Positions 19,044 through 28,155 of a DNA stretch of 64,000 bases are shown here, in pieces; position 1 is the first letter of the stretch, and every line of letters begins with the position of its first letter. This stretch comes from Rhodanobacter glycinis (GTDB taxonomy: Bacteria; Pseudomonadota; Gammaproteobacteria; Xanthomonadales; Rhodanobacteraceae). The notes beneath the pieces are model-generated. The model did not search any database and was not told where the DNA came from. It saw nothing but the letters and a program-made list of their open reading frames with translations. The translations under genes were made by a program, and so were the position numbers. The stretch is taken from positions 1,251,912 to 1,315,911 of the forward strand of contig NZ_RCZB01000001.1 of the NCBI RefSeq assembly GCF_006438785.1, read 5' to 3'.

Positions 19044-20570
19044 ATGATAAAAGGTCTGTTTGCCACTCACACCATCGAGGCGATGCCTCATGTGGACGCC
19101 GGCGAACCTGTCGAAGGCAGCTCGACTGGCGAGGTCACGCTGAAACGTGTGTTGACCGCACGCCATCTGGTGATGCTGGGCATCGGCGCGGTGATCGGCG
19201 CCGGCATCTTTGTCCTGACCGGCACCGCCGCTGCGCAGTTTGCAGGCCCCGCGCTGGTGATCAGCTTCCTGATGGCGGGTTTCGCTTGCGCGCTGGCAGG
19301 CCTGTGCTACGCCGAATTCGCTGCGATGCTGCCGGTTTCCGGCAGTGCATATTCCTATTCCTACGCGACTCTGGGCGAAGTCGTCGCGTGGTTCGTCGGC
19401 TGGAACCTGGTACTGGAATATCTGTTCGCGGCTTCCACCGTGGCGGTCGGCTGGTCCGGTTATTTCAACGAGATGCTACGCATGCTCAGCTCGTTGACCG
19501 GGATGAATTTCACGTTGCCGGCGGCGCTTTCCTCCGCCCCGTTCACCTTCAACGAGGCCGGGCACCTGGTCACCACCGGCACGCTGATCAACGTTCCGGC
19601 GATCGCCATCGTCGCGGCGATCAGCTGGCTCTGCTATCGCGGCATCACCCAGTCGGCGACGGTCAACGCGATCATCGTGGCGATCAAGGTGGTCGTGATC
19701 CTGTTGTTCCTCGTGGTGATGTTCAATTACATCAATACGGACCTCTGGCACCCGTTCGTGCCGGCGAATGAAGGCGGCTCGAAATTCGGCTGGAGCGGCG
19801 TCATTCGCGGCGCCACGCTGGTGTTCTTCGCGTACATCGGTTTCGACGCGGTTTCCACCGCCGCGGGTGAAGCGAAGAATCCGCAGCGCGACATGCCGAT
19901 CGGCATTCTCGGCTCGCTGTTCGTCTGCACCCTGCTGTATATCGCCATGGCCGCCACGCTGACCGGTGTGGCCCCGTTCCGCATGCTCAACACACCCGAG
20001 CCGGTCGCCACCGCACTTAACTATGTGCTGGGCAATGTCGCTGTCGGCGGCACTGCGAGCTATGTGCTGGGTTCGCTGAAGATCCTGGTGGTGTTTGCCG
20101 CACTGGCGGGCCTGAGCTCGGTGGTGCTGGTCATGCTGATGGGCCAGCCGCGCATCTTTTACGCCATGTCGCGCGACGGCCTGATGCCGCAGGCGCTGGG
20201 CCGCCTGCATCCAAAGCATCGCACGCCCTATGTCGGCACCATCATCGTGGGCGTGATCGCTGCCACGCTGGCCGGCCTGTTTCCGGTGGACGTGCTGGGC
20301 GACCTGGTTTCGATGGGTACCCTGCTGGCATTCGCCACGGTGTGCATCGGCGTGCTGGTGCTGCGCCGCACCCGTCCGGAGCTGCCGCGCGCGTTCCGTG
20401 TGCCGTTGCCGTGGATCATCTGCCCGCTGGGTGCAGCGGCCTGCCTGATCCTGTTCTGGCAGGCGTTTGCGGTGCGCTGGCCACTGCTGATCAGCTGGAC
20501 CGCCATCGGCTTCCTGATCTACGGTTTTTACGGCTACCAACACAGCAAACTTCGCCAGAACACACCCTGA
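19044..20570 (+). CDS. APC-family amino acid permease
   Basis: This 508-residue inner-membrane transporter has about 12 helices. The first helix contains the APC signature GIGAVIGAGIFVLTG, followed by AGPALVISF and FAYIGFDAVSTAAGEAKNPQRD, typical of the YfnA/cationic-amino-acid branch. A GGGGAG lies 5 bp upstream of the ATG. The permease gene at 20662 is a clear paralog in tandem, sharing GTGIFVVTGTAAAEHAGPAV-type and FAYIGF.ATSTA segments. Substrate is unknown. A GC hairpin separates the two genes. Confidence 0.92.
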   Translation: MIKGLFATHTIEAMPHVDAGEPVEGSSTGEVTLKRVLTARHLVMLGIGAVIGAGIFVLTGTAAAQFAGPALVISFLMAGFACALAGLCYAEFAAMLPVSGSAYSYSYATLGEVVAWFVGWNLVLEYLFAASTVAVGWSGYFNEMLRMLSSLTGMNFTLPAALSSAPFTFNEAGHLVTTGTLINVPAIAIVAAISWLCYRGITQSATVNAIIVAIKVVVILLFLVVMFNYINTDLWHPFVPANEGGSKFGWSGVIRGATLVFFAYIGFDAVSTAAGEAKNPQRDMPIGILGSLFVCTLLYIAMAATLTGVAPFRMLNTPEPVATALNYVLGNVAVGGTASYVLGSLKILVVFAALAGLSSVVLVMLMGQPRIFYAMSRDGLMPQALGRLHPKHRTPYVGTIIVGVIAATLAGLFPVDVLGDLVSMGTLLAFATVCIGVLVLRRTRPELPRAFRVPLPWIICPLGAAACLILFWQAFAVRWPLLISWTAIGFLIYGFYGYQHSKLRQNTP

Positions 20571-20571
20571 C

Positions 20572-20607
20572 AAACGACGGCCGGCGCACAACACGCCGGC
20601 CGCCGCG
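20572..20607 (+). terminator. GC-rich hairpin between the tandem permease genes
   Basis: CGGCCGGCG and CGCCGGCCG (20578-20586 and 20594-20602) form a perfect 9-bp stem, flanked further out by AAACG and CGTTT that can extend it. It follows the first permease stop at once and probably terminates or attenuates its transcript. Confidence 0.65.
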
Positions 20608-20661
20608 TTTGTGATGCCACCCGCGTAGATCTCGACACCCCGCTTCCGAAGACGATAGCCC

Positions 20662-22104
20662 ATGCTCAAGCAGTTGCTCGCCCGCAAGACCGATTTCAGC
20701 AACGACGATAGTGCGCACGGCCCGGCCTTGCGGCGCACCTTGGGCCCATGGGGGATTACTGCGCTGGGCATCGGCGCCGTCATCGGCACCGGCATTTTCG
20801 TGGTGACGGGTACCGCCGCCGCCGAGCATGCAGGTCCGGCGGTGTTGCTCTCGTTTGTCATTGCCGCGATCTGCAGCGGCTTCAGCGCTCTGTGCTACGC
20901 CGAATTCGCGACACTTATCCCTATTTCGGGCAGCTCGTATTCGTACGCCTATGCCTCGTTGGGAGAACTGGCCGCCTGGTTCATCGGCTGGAACATGGTG
21001 GCCGAATATGGCATCTCCGCGTCCGCGGTTGCTGCCAGTTGGACCGGTTATTTCACCAGCCTGCTCGATCACATGGGCATTCACCTACCCATCGCGCTCA
21101 CCGAAGCACCGCTGGCGTTCACCGACGGTCATCTGGTCGCGACCGGGCATCTGTTCAACTTGCCCGCGGTGGCGATCGTGATGGCGCTGACCTGGCTTTG
21201 CTATATCGGCATTCGCGAATCGTCAGGGCTGAATGCCCTGATGGTGCTGGTCAAGGTGGGCCTGATCGTGATCGTGGTGATCGCCGGCTACCGTTATGTG
21301 AACCCGGAAAACTGGCACCCGTTCATCCCCGAAGCGCAGGGTGACGGCAAATACGGCTGGTCCGGCATCATGCGCGGGGCGGCCATGGTGTTCTTCGCCT
21401 ACATCGGTTTCGAGGCTACTTCGACCGCGGCGCAGGAATGCAAGAATCCGCAACGTGACCTGCCCTTCGGCATTCTGTTCTCGCTGGTGATCTGCACCGT
21501 GCTCTACCTGGCGATGGCGGCCGTGTTGACGGGTCTGGTGCCGTACACCGTGCTGGATACCTCCGAGCCGGTGGTCACCGCTGTCGCAGCGCATCCGGAA
21601 CTCGACTGGCTGCGGCTGATCGTGGAGATCGGCGCCATGATCGGGCTGTCCTCGGTTATCCTGGTCATGATCATCGCGCAACCGCGAATCTTCATGATCA
21701 TGGCGCGTGACGGCATGCTGCCGAAGGTCTTCGGCAAGGTGCATCCGCGATATCGCACACCGCACATCAACACGCTGATCACCGGCGCGGTGATTGCGCT
21801 GCTGGCTGCGATATTCCCGCTCGACCTGCTTGCCAACCTCACCTCGATGGGCACGTTGATCGCGTTTTCGGCAGTCTGCGCCGGCGTGTTGATCCTGCGT
21901 CACACCATGCCGGATCTGCCGCGTACGTTCCGTGTGCCCTGGGTCTGGTTTACCTGCCTGGCGGGTGTCGGCAGTTGTTTCGCGCTGCTTTTCAGCCTGG
22001 ACTGGTTCAACTGGGCGATCCTGGGCATCTGGACGCTACTCGGCTTCGCCATCTATTTTCTCTACGGCCGCCGCCACAGCTACCTGCGCCAGTCGGCCTC
22101 CTGA
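20662..22104 (+). CDS. APC-family amino acid permease (tandem paralog)
   Basis: This 480-residue permease has the same 12-helix plan as its neighbour. It shows GIGAVIGTGIFVVTGTAAA in helix 1, FATLIPISGSSYSYAY in helix 3 and FFAYIGFEATSTAAQECKNPQRD in the middle, again of the YfnA/CAT type. The extracytoplasmic segment after helix 4 differs clearly from the first copy, suggesting a different substrate. It begins 91 bp after the first permease, downstream of a hairpin, so separate promoters are possible. Confidence 0.92.
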   Translation: MLKQLLARKTDFSNDDSAHGPALRRTLGPWGITALGIGAVIGTGIFVVTGTAAAEHAGPAVLLSFVIAAICSGFSALCYAEFATLIPISGSSYSYAYASLGELAAWFIGWNMVAEYGISASAVAASWTGYFTSLLDHMGIHLPIALTEAPLAFTDGHLVATGHLFNLPAVAIVMALTWLCYIGIRESSGLNALMVLVKVGLIVIVVIAGYRYVNPENWHPFIPEAQGDGKYGWSGIMRGAAMVFFAYIGFEATSTAAQECKNPQRDLPFGILFSLVICTVLYLAMAAVLTGLVPYTVLDTSEPVVTAVAAHPELDWLRLIVEIGAMIGLSSVILVMIIAQPRIFMIMARDGMLPKVFGKVHPRYRTPHINTLITGAVIALLAAIFPLDLLANLTSMGTLIAFSAVCAGVLILRHTMPDLPRTFRVPWVWFTCLAGVGSCFALLFSLDWFNWAILGIWTLLGFAIYFLYGRRHSYLRQSAS

Positions 22105-22121
22105 GTGTGGAATCCCTCTAA

Positions 22122-22149
22122 GCGAATTTCGTCGAAGTTCGCCGATTTT
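22122..22149 (+). terminator. Probable terminator of the second permease gene
   Basis: GCGAATTTCG (22122-22131) can pair with CGAAGTTCGC (22133-22142), all pairs Watson-Crick except one G-U, closing on a minimal loop. A short T-run (22146-22149) follows. It lies 18 bp after the permease stop. Confidence 0.6.
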
Positions 22150-22502
22150 CCGCTAATTACGGGTTATTTACGCGATCTGCCGTCAACTTGACAATTTGGC
22201 AAATCTCACAAAAATCTCACGAAGCCGATGACAACTCTTTGTTTTCGCTAACTTTGTTAGCGAAGTCCAGACAAATCGGGTCGAGGGGTCGCCCATTCCT
22301 CAATCGCGGGAGTATCATCTCCAGTCCGCGGGTTGATCACTTGGCAGTGGGCCCCGGATCGCGGCTCGACGCGTCAGGTGGGTAAGCTCCTCAGCCTGAC
22401 ACGCCGGGCCGCACTTTTGTCCGCAACTCGCGCGGCACCATCCTCCCCTCTGCAAGTACGCCGACGCTCTGCCTCCGAGTGCAGCCGTTGCGTGCGCAAC
22501 AA
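22150..22502. other. Non-coding stretch with AT-rich part and dyads
   Basis: No credible gene is visible between the second permease and the HiPIP gene. The first part (to about 22265) is unusually AT-rich for this window. It contains a TTGACA at 22188 without a good partner -10 and a perfect dyad TTCGCTAAC-ttt-GTTAGCGAA at 22244-22264. The second part (about 22345-22425) is GC-rich and can pair with itself: GGGCCCCGG with CCGGGCC, and CGTCAGG with CCTGACACG. No known RNA family (4.5S, 6S, tmRNA, RNase P cores) was recognised. Confidence 0.4.
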
Positions 22503-22527
22503 GAAGGCCGGCGATGCGCCGGCCTTC
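22503..22527 (-). terminator. Terminator of the HiPIP gene
   Basis: GAAGGCCGGC and GCCGGCCTTC form a perfect 10-bp stem with a 5-nt loop, 27 bp after the HiPIP stop on the minus strand. TTGTTG follows on that strand. Confidence 0.75.
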
Positions 22528-22553
22528 CTGAATTACGCGAACCACGAATGCGG

Positions 22554-22886
22554 TCAGGCTTTCTTCGGCGTATGTGACACACACCAGCCTTTCGCATTAA
22601 CTGATTTGCCCGGGAACAACTGGCAAGGTCCGCGCCCGGTAGCGGCGCCGGTATAGAACTGGCAGTTGGCGCAATTGTCGCCTGCCTTGTGCTTCGCATC
22701 GGCCGTCTTGCTGGCATCCTCGACATAGCCCAGTGCCTTCGCGGTCGGGTCCGCTTCGGTCAGCGCCGGCAGATCGGCGGCACGTGCAAAGCGCGGCAGT
22801 CCGCCGATGACTACGGCAGCCACGGTGGTACCGGCGGCCACTTTGAGGAATCGGCGACGCGATTCGATATCTTGTTCGTTCGACAT
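22554..22886 (-). CDS. High-potential iron-sulfur protein (HiPIP), Tat-exported
   Basis: This 110-residue protein has a twin-arginine signal (SRRRFLK, residues 9-15) and a cleavage site near ARA-A (36). The mature part carries four cysteines, Cys72, Cys75, Cys88 and Cys102, in the HiPIP pattern CxxC...C...C that binds one 4Fe-4S cluster. HiPIPs are periplasmic one-electron carriers to cytochrome oxidases or reaction centres. The start at 22886 is fixed by a GGAGG 7 bp upstream and by the Tat motif; the longer frame to 22925 is not needed. It is divergent from the mtn genes. Confidence 0.92.
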   Translation of the reverse strand: MSNEQDIESRRRFLKVAAGTTVAAVVIGGLPRFARAADLPALTEADPTAKALGYVEDASKTADAKHKAGDNCANCQFYTGAATGRGPCQLFPGKSVNAKGWCVSHTPKKA

Positions 22887-23017
22887 GGGCAAGCCTCCGT
22901 CGTATCTATCCAACGCACCCTGCACTGGACTCGCGCCGATGGTACGCCTGCCACTTCAATTTTTCCTGACTGGCGCGAATGGCTCTCATTCCAGGCAATA
23001 GCCCATCCGGTGCATGG

Positions 23018-23046
23018 TATAGTTGAGGTTCATTTGGACGTCCAAA
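23018..23046 (+). promoter_or_regulatory. mtnB promoter with palindromic operator TTTGGACGTCCAAA
   Basis: A -10-like TATAGT (23018-23023) is followed by the perfect 14-bp palindrome TTTGGACGTCCAAA (23033-23046), which ends 4 bp before the mtnB ATG and would cover the predicted transcription start near 23030. The core GGACGTCC differs from the enterobacterial MetJ box AGACGTCT only at its ends. A methionine- or SAM-responsive repressor is therefore a reasonable inference. The -35 is poor. Partial copies lie at 52957 and 60951. Confidence 0.55.
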
Positions 23047-23050
23047 CACC

Positions 23051-23701
23051 ATGAGCCAAACCCTGCCAGGCACGATCCCGGCCAGCCTGTTCGAGGCATG
23101 CGCCGACTCTATCGCGGAGACTGCACGTGAGCTGGCGGCACTCGGCTGGACGCCAGCCACCAGCAGCAACTTCTCGATGCGGGTCGACGCGGATCATGCC
23201 GCGATTACCGTCTCCGGCCGGCACAAGGGCCGGCTCGGGCGCGAAGACATCATGCTGATCGACCTCGACGGCCACGCCGTCGGCACCGACGCACGCCCCA
23301 GCGCCGAAACGGCGCTGCATACCCAGATCTACCGGCGATGGCCGCATATGGGCGCGGTACTGCATACCCATTCGCGCACGCAGAGTGTCGCCTCGCGACT
23401 GTTCGCCAGCGACGGCGTCATCCGTTTGCAGGGCTGGGAATTGCAGAAGGCGATCACCGGCTATCTCACGCACGAGAGCACGCTGGAGATCCCGGTGTTT
23501 CCGAATACCCAGCACATGCCCGACCTGGTTGCCCAGGTGGATGCGTGGCTGGACGCCGGCAAGCCGCTGCATGCTTATCTGATCGACGGCCACGGCATCT
23601 ATACCTGGGGCCGCGACATGGCCGAGACCCAGCGTCATCTGGAGGCGCTGGAGTTTCTGCTGGGCTGCGAGCTGGACCTGAGAAAGTTGAGGGCATCATG
23701 A
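23051..23701 (+). CDS. mtnB: Methylthioribulose-1-phosphate dehydratase
   Basis: This 216-residue class II aldolase-fold enzyme dehydrates 5-methylthioribulose-1-phosphate in methionine salvage. Zinc-binding histidines are seen in [11 protein letters not shown], and SNFSMR starts the fold near residue 38; [17 protein letters not shown] is the typical phosphate region. It opens a three-gene operon: its TGA overlaps the mtnD ATG (ATGA). A palindromic operator covers its promoter. Confidence 0.94.
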   Translation: MSQTLPGTIPASLFEACADSIAETARELAALGWTPATSSNFSMRVDADHAAITVSGRHKGRLGREDIMLIDLDGHAVGTDARPSAETALHTQIYRRWPHMGAVLHTHSRTQSVASRLFASDGVIRLQGWELQKAITGYLTHESTLEIPVFPNTQHMPDLVAQVDAWLDAGKPLHAYLIDGHGIYTWGRDMAETQRHLEALEFLLGCELDLRKLRAS

Positions 23702-24261
23702 GCCACCTGCGCATCTTCGACGAGACAAAACCGCAATCGCCACTGACGGAGCACCACGAGCACGCCGCGATTGCCGATGCACTGGCCAAGGTCGGTGTCC
23801 GCTTTGAACAGTGGGAGGCGAACCAGCCGATTGCGCCAGGCGCCAGCCAGGATGAGGTGATCGCGGCGTATCGCCGTGATATCGACCGGTTGATGGACGA
23901 AAAAGGTTATCAGGCGGTCGACGTGATCAGCCTCGCACCGGACCATCCCGAGCGTGCCACTTTGCGGCAGAAGTTCCTCAGCGAACACACTCACAGCGAG
24001 GACGAGGTGCGCTTCTTCGTCGCCGGCTCCGGTCAGTTCACCCTGCACATCGACGGCAAGGTCTACGACATCCTCTGCGAGCAGGGCGACCTGATCGGCG
24101 TGCCCGATGGCACCCGCCACTGGTTCGACATGAGCGAGTCACCCTACTTCGTGGCGATTCGGCTGTTCACCAACAAGGACGGCTGGGTTGCGCAGTTCAC
24201 CGGTGACGATATCGCCGGGCAATTTCCGCGGATGCAGCCGCATCGGATCGAACGGCCATGA
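23698..24261 (+). CDS. mtnD: Acireductone dioxygenase
   Basis: This 187-residue cupin enzyme oxidises acireductone to 2-keto-4-methylthiobutyrate (Fe form) in methionine salvage. Metal ligands are His97, His99 and Glu103 in [12 protein letters not shown], and His141 in DGTRHWFD. The ATG at 23698 overlaps the mtnB stop and the protein begins with the family's normal N-terminus; the frame is open further upstream only as a shadow. Its own stop overlaps mtnC by ATGA. Confidence 0.95.
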   Translation: MSHLRIFDETKPQSPLTEHHEHAAIADALAKVGVRFEQWEANQPIAPGASQDEVIAAYRRDIDRLMDEKGYQAVDVISLAPDHPERATLRQKFLSEHTHSEDEVRFFVAGSGQFTLHIDGKVYDILCEQGDLIGVPDGTRHWFDMSESPYFVAIRLFTNKDGWVAQFTGDDIAGQFPRMQPHRIERP

Positions 24262-24950
24262 CCGAAATCCGCGCCATCGTCACCGACATCGAGGGCACCA
24301 CCAGCTCGATCAGCTTCGTACGCGACGTGCTGTTTCCGTATGCACGCAAGCGGCTGCCGGCCTTCGTCGAAACCCATGGCAACCAACCCGAAGTGCAGCA
24401 TTGGCTGCACGAGACGGCCCGTGAAGCGGGGCTGGTCGAGGCCAGTCGCCAGGACATCATCGAGTTGCTGCTGCAGTGGATCGACCAGGACCGCAAATCC
24501 ACCGCGCTGAAGGCGCTGCAGGGCATGATCTGGAAGGACGGCTATGCCGCCGGCGATTACCGCGCCCACATGTACCCCGAGGTCGCCGCCCGCCTGCGCG
24601 ATTGGCGTGCCGATGGATTGCGCCTGTATGTCTACTCTTCCGGTTCGGTGCCTGCGCAGCAATTGTTCTTCCGCTACAGCGAAGCTGGCGACCTGAGCCC
24701 GCTGTTCGCCGGCTACTTCGACACGGAAACCGGCCCGAAACGCGAAGCCGAATCCTATCGGCGCATCGCCGAGGCCATCGGCGAGCAGCCCGCGCACATC
24801 CTGTTCCTGTCCGACATCGTGGAGGAACTCGATGCCGCGCAGTCGGCCGGCGTCCATACCGGCTGGCTGATCCGCGAGCCGCAGGCGTTGCCCGATTCAC
24901 CCCGCCATCCCGTGTTCAGCGACTTCAACGCGATCACACCTTCGACCTGA
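24258..24950 (+). CDS. mtnC: Enolase-phosphatase E1
   Basis: This 230-residue HAD-family enzyme both enolises and dephosphorylates 2,3-diketo-5-methylthiopentyl-1-phosphate to give acireductone. The nucleophile motif is [14 protein letters not shown] at the N-terminus, motif II is YVYSSGS and motif IV is [13 protein letters not shown]. Together with mtnB and mtnD it covers three consecutive steps. mtnA and an MTA nucleosidase or phosphorylase are not in the window and must be elsewhere. Confidence 0.95.
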   Translation: MTEIRAIVTDIEGTTSSISFVRDVLFPYARKRLPAFVETHGNQPEVQHWLHETAREAGLVEASRQDIIELLLQWIDQDRKSTALKALQGMIWKDGYAAGDYRAHMYPEVAARLRDWRADGLRLYVYSSGSVPAQQLFFRYSEAGDLSPLFAGYFDTETGPKREAESYRRIAEAIGEQPAHILFLSDIVEELDAAQSAGVHTGWLIREPQALPDSPRHPVFSDFNAITPST

Positions 24951-24965
24951 CCCGCGAATGCAACC

Positions 24966-25997
24966 ATGCGTAGTGTCCTGACCATCGTGCTCGCGTTCGC
25001 TGCCGGAGTGCTGTTGATGGTGTGGTGGCCCAGCCATCCGGTGGCACCGTCGGTCACCGCGCGCCCGGCACCTGCAACCGCCATTCCGGCCGCATCCGTC
25101 AATGACACAGCGGATGCCTTATTGGTCGCTGGCGGCAATGCCGGCAATGGCGATGACTGGCCAGTCCAGAGCCCGACCCCGGAACAAGTGCTCTACGCAC
25201 AACCGCGGATGATGCACGATGCGCTCGCCGAACTGACTCCGCGCGTGGCTGGCAAACCGAATCTCTACGTGCTGGTATTTGCTGGCGATGGTGGTGAAGA
25301 CGTCTTTCGCAATGAAGCCGAATACGCCACGCCGCTGTTCGCGAAACGTTTCGGCGCCACTACGCATACTCTGGTGCTGGAGAACAATCCGGCCACATTG
25401 ACCACCCGACCACTGGCCAGCTGGAGCAATCTGGATGCGGGCCTGGCCGGCCTGGACAAGGTAATGGTGCCAGATCAGGACATCCTGCTGCTGTACATCA
25501 CCAGCCACGGCGGTGAGGATCACACCCTGCTGGTGGACATGGATCCGCTGCCGCTGGATCAGCTCGGCGCCGACGACTTGGCGGGAATCCTGGCAGCGCA
25601 TCGGTTCAAGTGGAAAGTGGTGGTGGTCAACGCCTGCTATTCCGGCGGATTCGTGCCACCGCTGCGCGGCCCCGGCACCCTGTTGCTCACCGCCGCCCGC
25701 GCCGATCGCAGCTCATTCGGTTGTGGCAGCGATTCGGACATCACCTACTTCGGCAAGGCGTGGCTGGTCGACGCCTTGAACCGCACGCCGGATTTCATCG
25801 ACGCGTTCAAGCAGGCCAGCGGCGAGATCAGCCGATGGGAAAAGCTGGACAAGCTCACTCCCTCGGAGCCGCAGATCGACATTGGCAGCGGTATCGCCGC
25901 ACAACTGGCGCTATGGCGCCAGGGAGTCAGCGCCGGCCCGGCAGTTCCGTTCATGCCGGCCACGCCCGCGACAACCCGTCGCGCAGCCTCACCCTGA
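24966..25997 (+). CDS. C13-family (legumain-like) cysteine peptidase
   Basis: This 343-residue protein has an N-terminal membrane anchor or signal (residues 5-21) and a linker to about 75. A caspase-hemoglobinase-fold domain follows. The catalytic dyad is His181 in YITSHGGED and Cys224 in VVVNACYSGGF, the clan CD pattern; the segment DILLLYITSHGG is typical of bacterial peptidase C13 proteins. It should act outside the cytoplasm, possibly membrane-anchored. Substrate is unknown; the family includes asparaginyl endopeptidases and GPI-transamidase subunits. It starts 15 bp after mtnC and may share that transcript, though no functional link is evident. Confidence 0.85.
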   Translation: MRSVLTIVLAFAAGVLLMVWWPSHPVAPSVTARPAPATAIPAASVNDTADALLVAGGNAGNGDDWPVQSPTPEQVLYAQPRMMHDALAELTPRVAGKPNLYVLVFAGDGGEDVFRNEAEYATPLFAKRFGATTHTLVLENNPATLTTRPLASWSNLDAGLAGLDKVMVPDQDILLLYITSHGGEDHTLLVDMDPLPLDQLGADDLAGILAAHRFKWKVVVVNACYSGGFVPPLRGPGTLLLTAARADRSSFGCGSDSDITYFGKAWLVDALNRTPDFIDAFKQASGEISRWEKLDKLTPSEPQIDIGSGIAAQLALWRQGVSAGPAVPFMPATPATTRRAASP

Positions 25998-26003
25998 ACT
26001 GAT

Positions 26004-26642
26004 TCAGCGATGGTTGCGCGTTGTGTGTCGCGCAGACAGCAACGCTGCAACATCAGCCAGTGACAGGCCACGCGCACGCAGCATCACGGTCAGATGGAAG
26101 ATCAGATCCGCCGCCTCGCCGAGCAGCGAGGCATCGTCTTGCACCACCGCCGCCAGTGCGGTTTCGACGCCTTCCTCGCCCACCTTCTGTGCCATGCGAC
26201 GGATACCGCCCTCGAACAGGCTGGTGGTGTAACTGCCCAGCGGACGCTCGGCATGCCGGCTGGCTACCAGCGCATTGAGCTCGGCAAGAAAGCCGAGCGG
26301 CGGACCGGCCTCGGCTCGGTCGCCGAAGCAACTTGACGTGCCCCGATGGCAGGTCGGTCCGTGCGGCTCGGCCTGCACCAGCAGAGTGTCGGCATCGCAG
26401 TCGATGCGGATCGATTTCAGCGCCAGCACATGACCGGAGCTTTCACCCTTGGTCCACAGGCGCTGCTTGCTGCGGCTGTAGAACGTGACCTGGCCGCGGA
26501 CCTGCGTCTGCGCCAGCGCTTCGGCATTCATGTAGCCGAGCATCAGTACCTCGCCGCTGAGCCAGTGCTGCACGATCGCCGGCAGCAGGCCGTCCCCCTT
26601 GGTCCAGTCGAGGCGGCTCAAGTCGGTATTGGAATCGTTCAT
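26004..26642 (-). CDS. hisIE: Bifunctional phosphoribosyl-AMP cyclohydrolase / phosphoribosyl-ATP pyrophosphatase
   Basis: This 212-residue fusion catalyses histidine steps 2 and 3. The HisI half shows [31 protein letters not shown] and the zinc-binding [12 protein letters not shown]. The HisE half shows [13 protein letters not shown] and [12 protein letters not shown] 26642 has AAGGGA upstream; a GTG at 26666 would instead overlap the hisF stop as GTGA, matching the coupling style of this operon, so the start is not certain. It is the last his gene and converges on the C13 peptidase gene with 6 bp between stops. Confidence 0.95.
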   Translation of the reverse strand: MNDSNTDLSRLDWTKGDGLLPAIVQHWLSGEVLMLGYMNAEALAQTQVRGQVTFYSRSKQRLWTKGESSGHVLALKSIRIDCDADTLLVQAEPHGPTCHRGTSSCFGDRAEAGPPLGFLAELNALVASRHAERPLGSYTTSLFEGGIRRMAQKVGEEGVETALAAVVQDDASLLGEAADLIFHLTVMLRARGLSLADVAALLSARHTTRNHR

Positions 26643-26662
26643 CGCTGGTTGTCCCTTGATGC

Positions 26663-27433
26663 TCACAGGCGAACCGCTACGCCCTGCCCGTGCAGATAAT
26701 GCTTGAGTTCGTGGATCGCGATCGCGCCTGAATGGAACACGCTGGCGGCCAGCGCACCATCCACATCGGCCTGCACGAAGGCGTCGCGAAAATGCTCCGG
26801 CGTACCGGCACCGCCGGAAGCAATCAGCGGCACCTGGCAGATCGCGCGGGCCATCGACAACTGCTCCAGATCGTACCCTTGGCGTACGCCATCGCTGCCC
26901 ATGCAGTTGAGCACGATCTCGCCGGCGCCACGCTGCTGCGCCTCGACCATCCAGTCCAGCGTTCGGCGTGGCAGTGCCTGTGTCTTCGTGGGGTCGCCGG
27001 TGTACTGGCGCACGCGCCATTCGCCGTCGGCATCGCGCAGCGAGTCGATGCCGACCACCACGCACTGCACGCCGAACGCGGCGGCCAGTTCGTCGATCAG
27101 TGCAGGACGCTCCAGCGCCGGCGAGTTCACCGAGACCTTGTCGGCGCCCGCATGCAGCACCGCGCGCGCCTCGTCCACCGAGCGGATGCCGCCGGCCACG
27201 CAGAACGGAATGTCGATCACGCGGGCGACCTTCTCGACCCAGCCGCGATCCACGCTGCGACCTTCCGGACTGGCGATGATGTCGTAGAACACCAGCTCGT
27301 CGGCACCCTCGTCGCGGTAGCGCAGCGCGAGATCGACGATCTCGCCCATCACCACGTGATCGCGGAAGCGCACGCCCTTGACCACCTTGCCGTCGCGCAC
27401 GTCGAGGCAGGGAATGATGCGTCGGCTCAACAT
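26663..27433 (-). CDS. hisF: Imidazole glycerol phosphate synthase, cyclase subunit
   Basis: This 256-residue TIM-barrel subunit takes ammonia from HisH and converts PRFAR to imidazole glycerol phosphate and AICAR. It starts [21 protein letters not shown], with the catalytic Asp11; the second catalytic Asp lies in [14 protein letters not shown]. The start is set by the fixed N-terminus and overlaps hisA by 7 bp. A longer upstream frame is a shadow of hisA. Confidence 0.97.
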   Translation of the reverse strand: MLSRRIIPCLDVRDGKVVKGVRFRDHVVMGEIVDLALRYRDEGADELVFYDIIASPEGRSVDRGWVEKVARVIDIPFCVAGGIRSVDEARAVLHAGADKVSVNSPALERPALIDELAAAFGVQCVVVGIDSLRDADGEWRVRQYTGDPTKTQALPRRTLDWMVEAQQRGAGEIVLNCMGSDGVRQGYDLEQLSMARAICQVPLIASGGAGTPEHFRDAFVQADVDGALAASVFHSGAIAIHELKHYLHGQGVAVRL

Positions 27434-28155
27434 GCCAGTGCGTCTTCCAGCGTGAAGTGCCCCTCGAGCAGCGCGCGTCCCAGGATCACGGCCTTCGCGC
27501 CAGCTTCGCGTGCCGCCCGAATATCGGCAAGCGAGCGCACGCCTCCCGATGCCTGCAGGGCAAGCTCGGGCACGCGGTCGGTCAGGTGCCGATACAGTTC
27601 GAGGTTGAAGCCCGCAAGCATGCCGTCTCGCTCGATATCGGTGCACAACAGGTGGCGCGCACCGTGCTCGGCATACCAGGGCGCCAGCTCGTCCAGCGTG
27701 GTCGCTTCGATCTCGGTCCAGCCCGCACTCGGCAGCAACCAGTCGTTGCCGACGAGGCGGGTGTCCAGCGCGATGGTGATGCGGTCGCTGCCGAATGACT
27801 CCAGCCAGCCGGCCACCCGCTGCGGATCGCGGATGGCCACGCTGCCCAGCACCACGCGGCGCACGCCGACGTCATACAGTCGCCGCAGATCGGCCTCGTC
27901 GCGCACACCGCCGCCGGCCTGTACATCAATGCCGTGGTCGGCAATCGCCTTGATCACGGCCAGGTTGTCCAGGTTGCCCGAACGCGCACCGTCGAGATCG
28001 ACTACATGCAGCCAGTGCGCGCCGGCATGCAGGTAGCGCAAGGCCAACTCGCGCGGGTCGGGCATATAGGTGGTCTGCTGGGCGTAGTCGCCCTGGCGCA
28101 GGCGCACCACGCGCCCTTCGCGCAGATCGATGGCGGGAATGACGTGAAAGCTCAT
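27427..28155 (-). CDS. hisA: Phosphoribosylformimino-5-aminoimidazole carboxamide ribotide isomerase
   Basis: This 242-residue TIM-barrel isomerase converts ProFAR to PRFAR. It begins [19 protein letters not shown], with general-base Asp10, and has the paired phosphate-binding loops [10 protein letters not shown] and LQASGGVRS. Its start overlaps the hisH stop by ATGA and its end overlaps hisF by 7 bp, indicating translational coupling. Confidence 0.97.
   Translation of the reverse strand: MSFHVIPAIDLREGRVVRLRQGDYAQQTTYMPDPRELALRYLHAGAHWLHVVDLDGARSGNLDNLAVIKAIADHGIDVQAGGGVRDEADLRRLYDVGVRRVVLGSVAIRDPQRVAGWLESFGSDRITIALDTRLVGNDWLLPSAGWTEIEATTLDELAPWYAEHGARHLLCTDIERDGMLAGFNLELYRHLTDRVPELALQASGGVRSLADIRAAREAGAKAVILGRALLEGHFTLEDALAC

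Noticed and set aside
22188..22216. TTGACA as a promoter in the 22-kb gap
   Set aside because: No acceptable -10 is found at 16-18 bp (AAAATC type only) and no gene follows on that strand.
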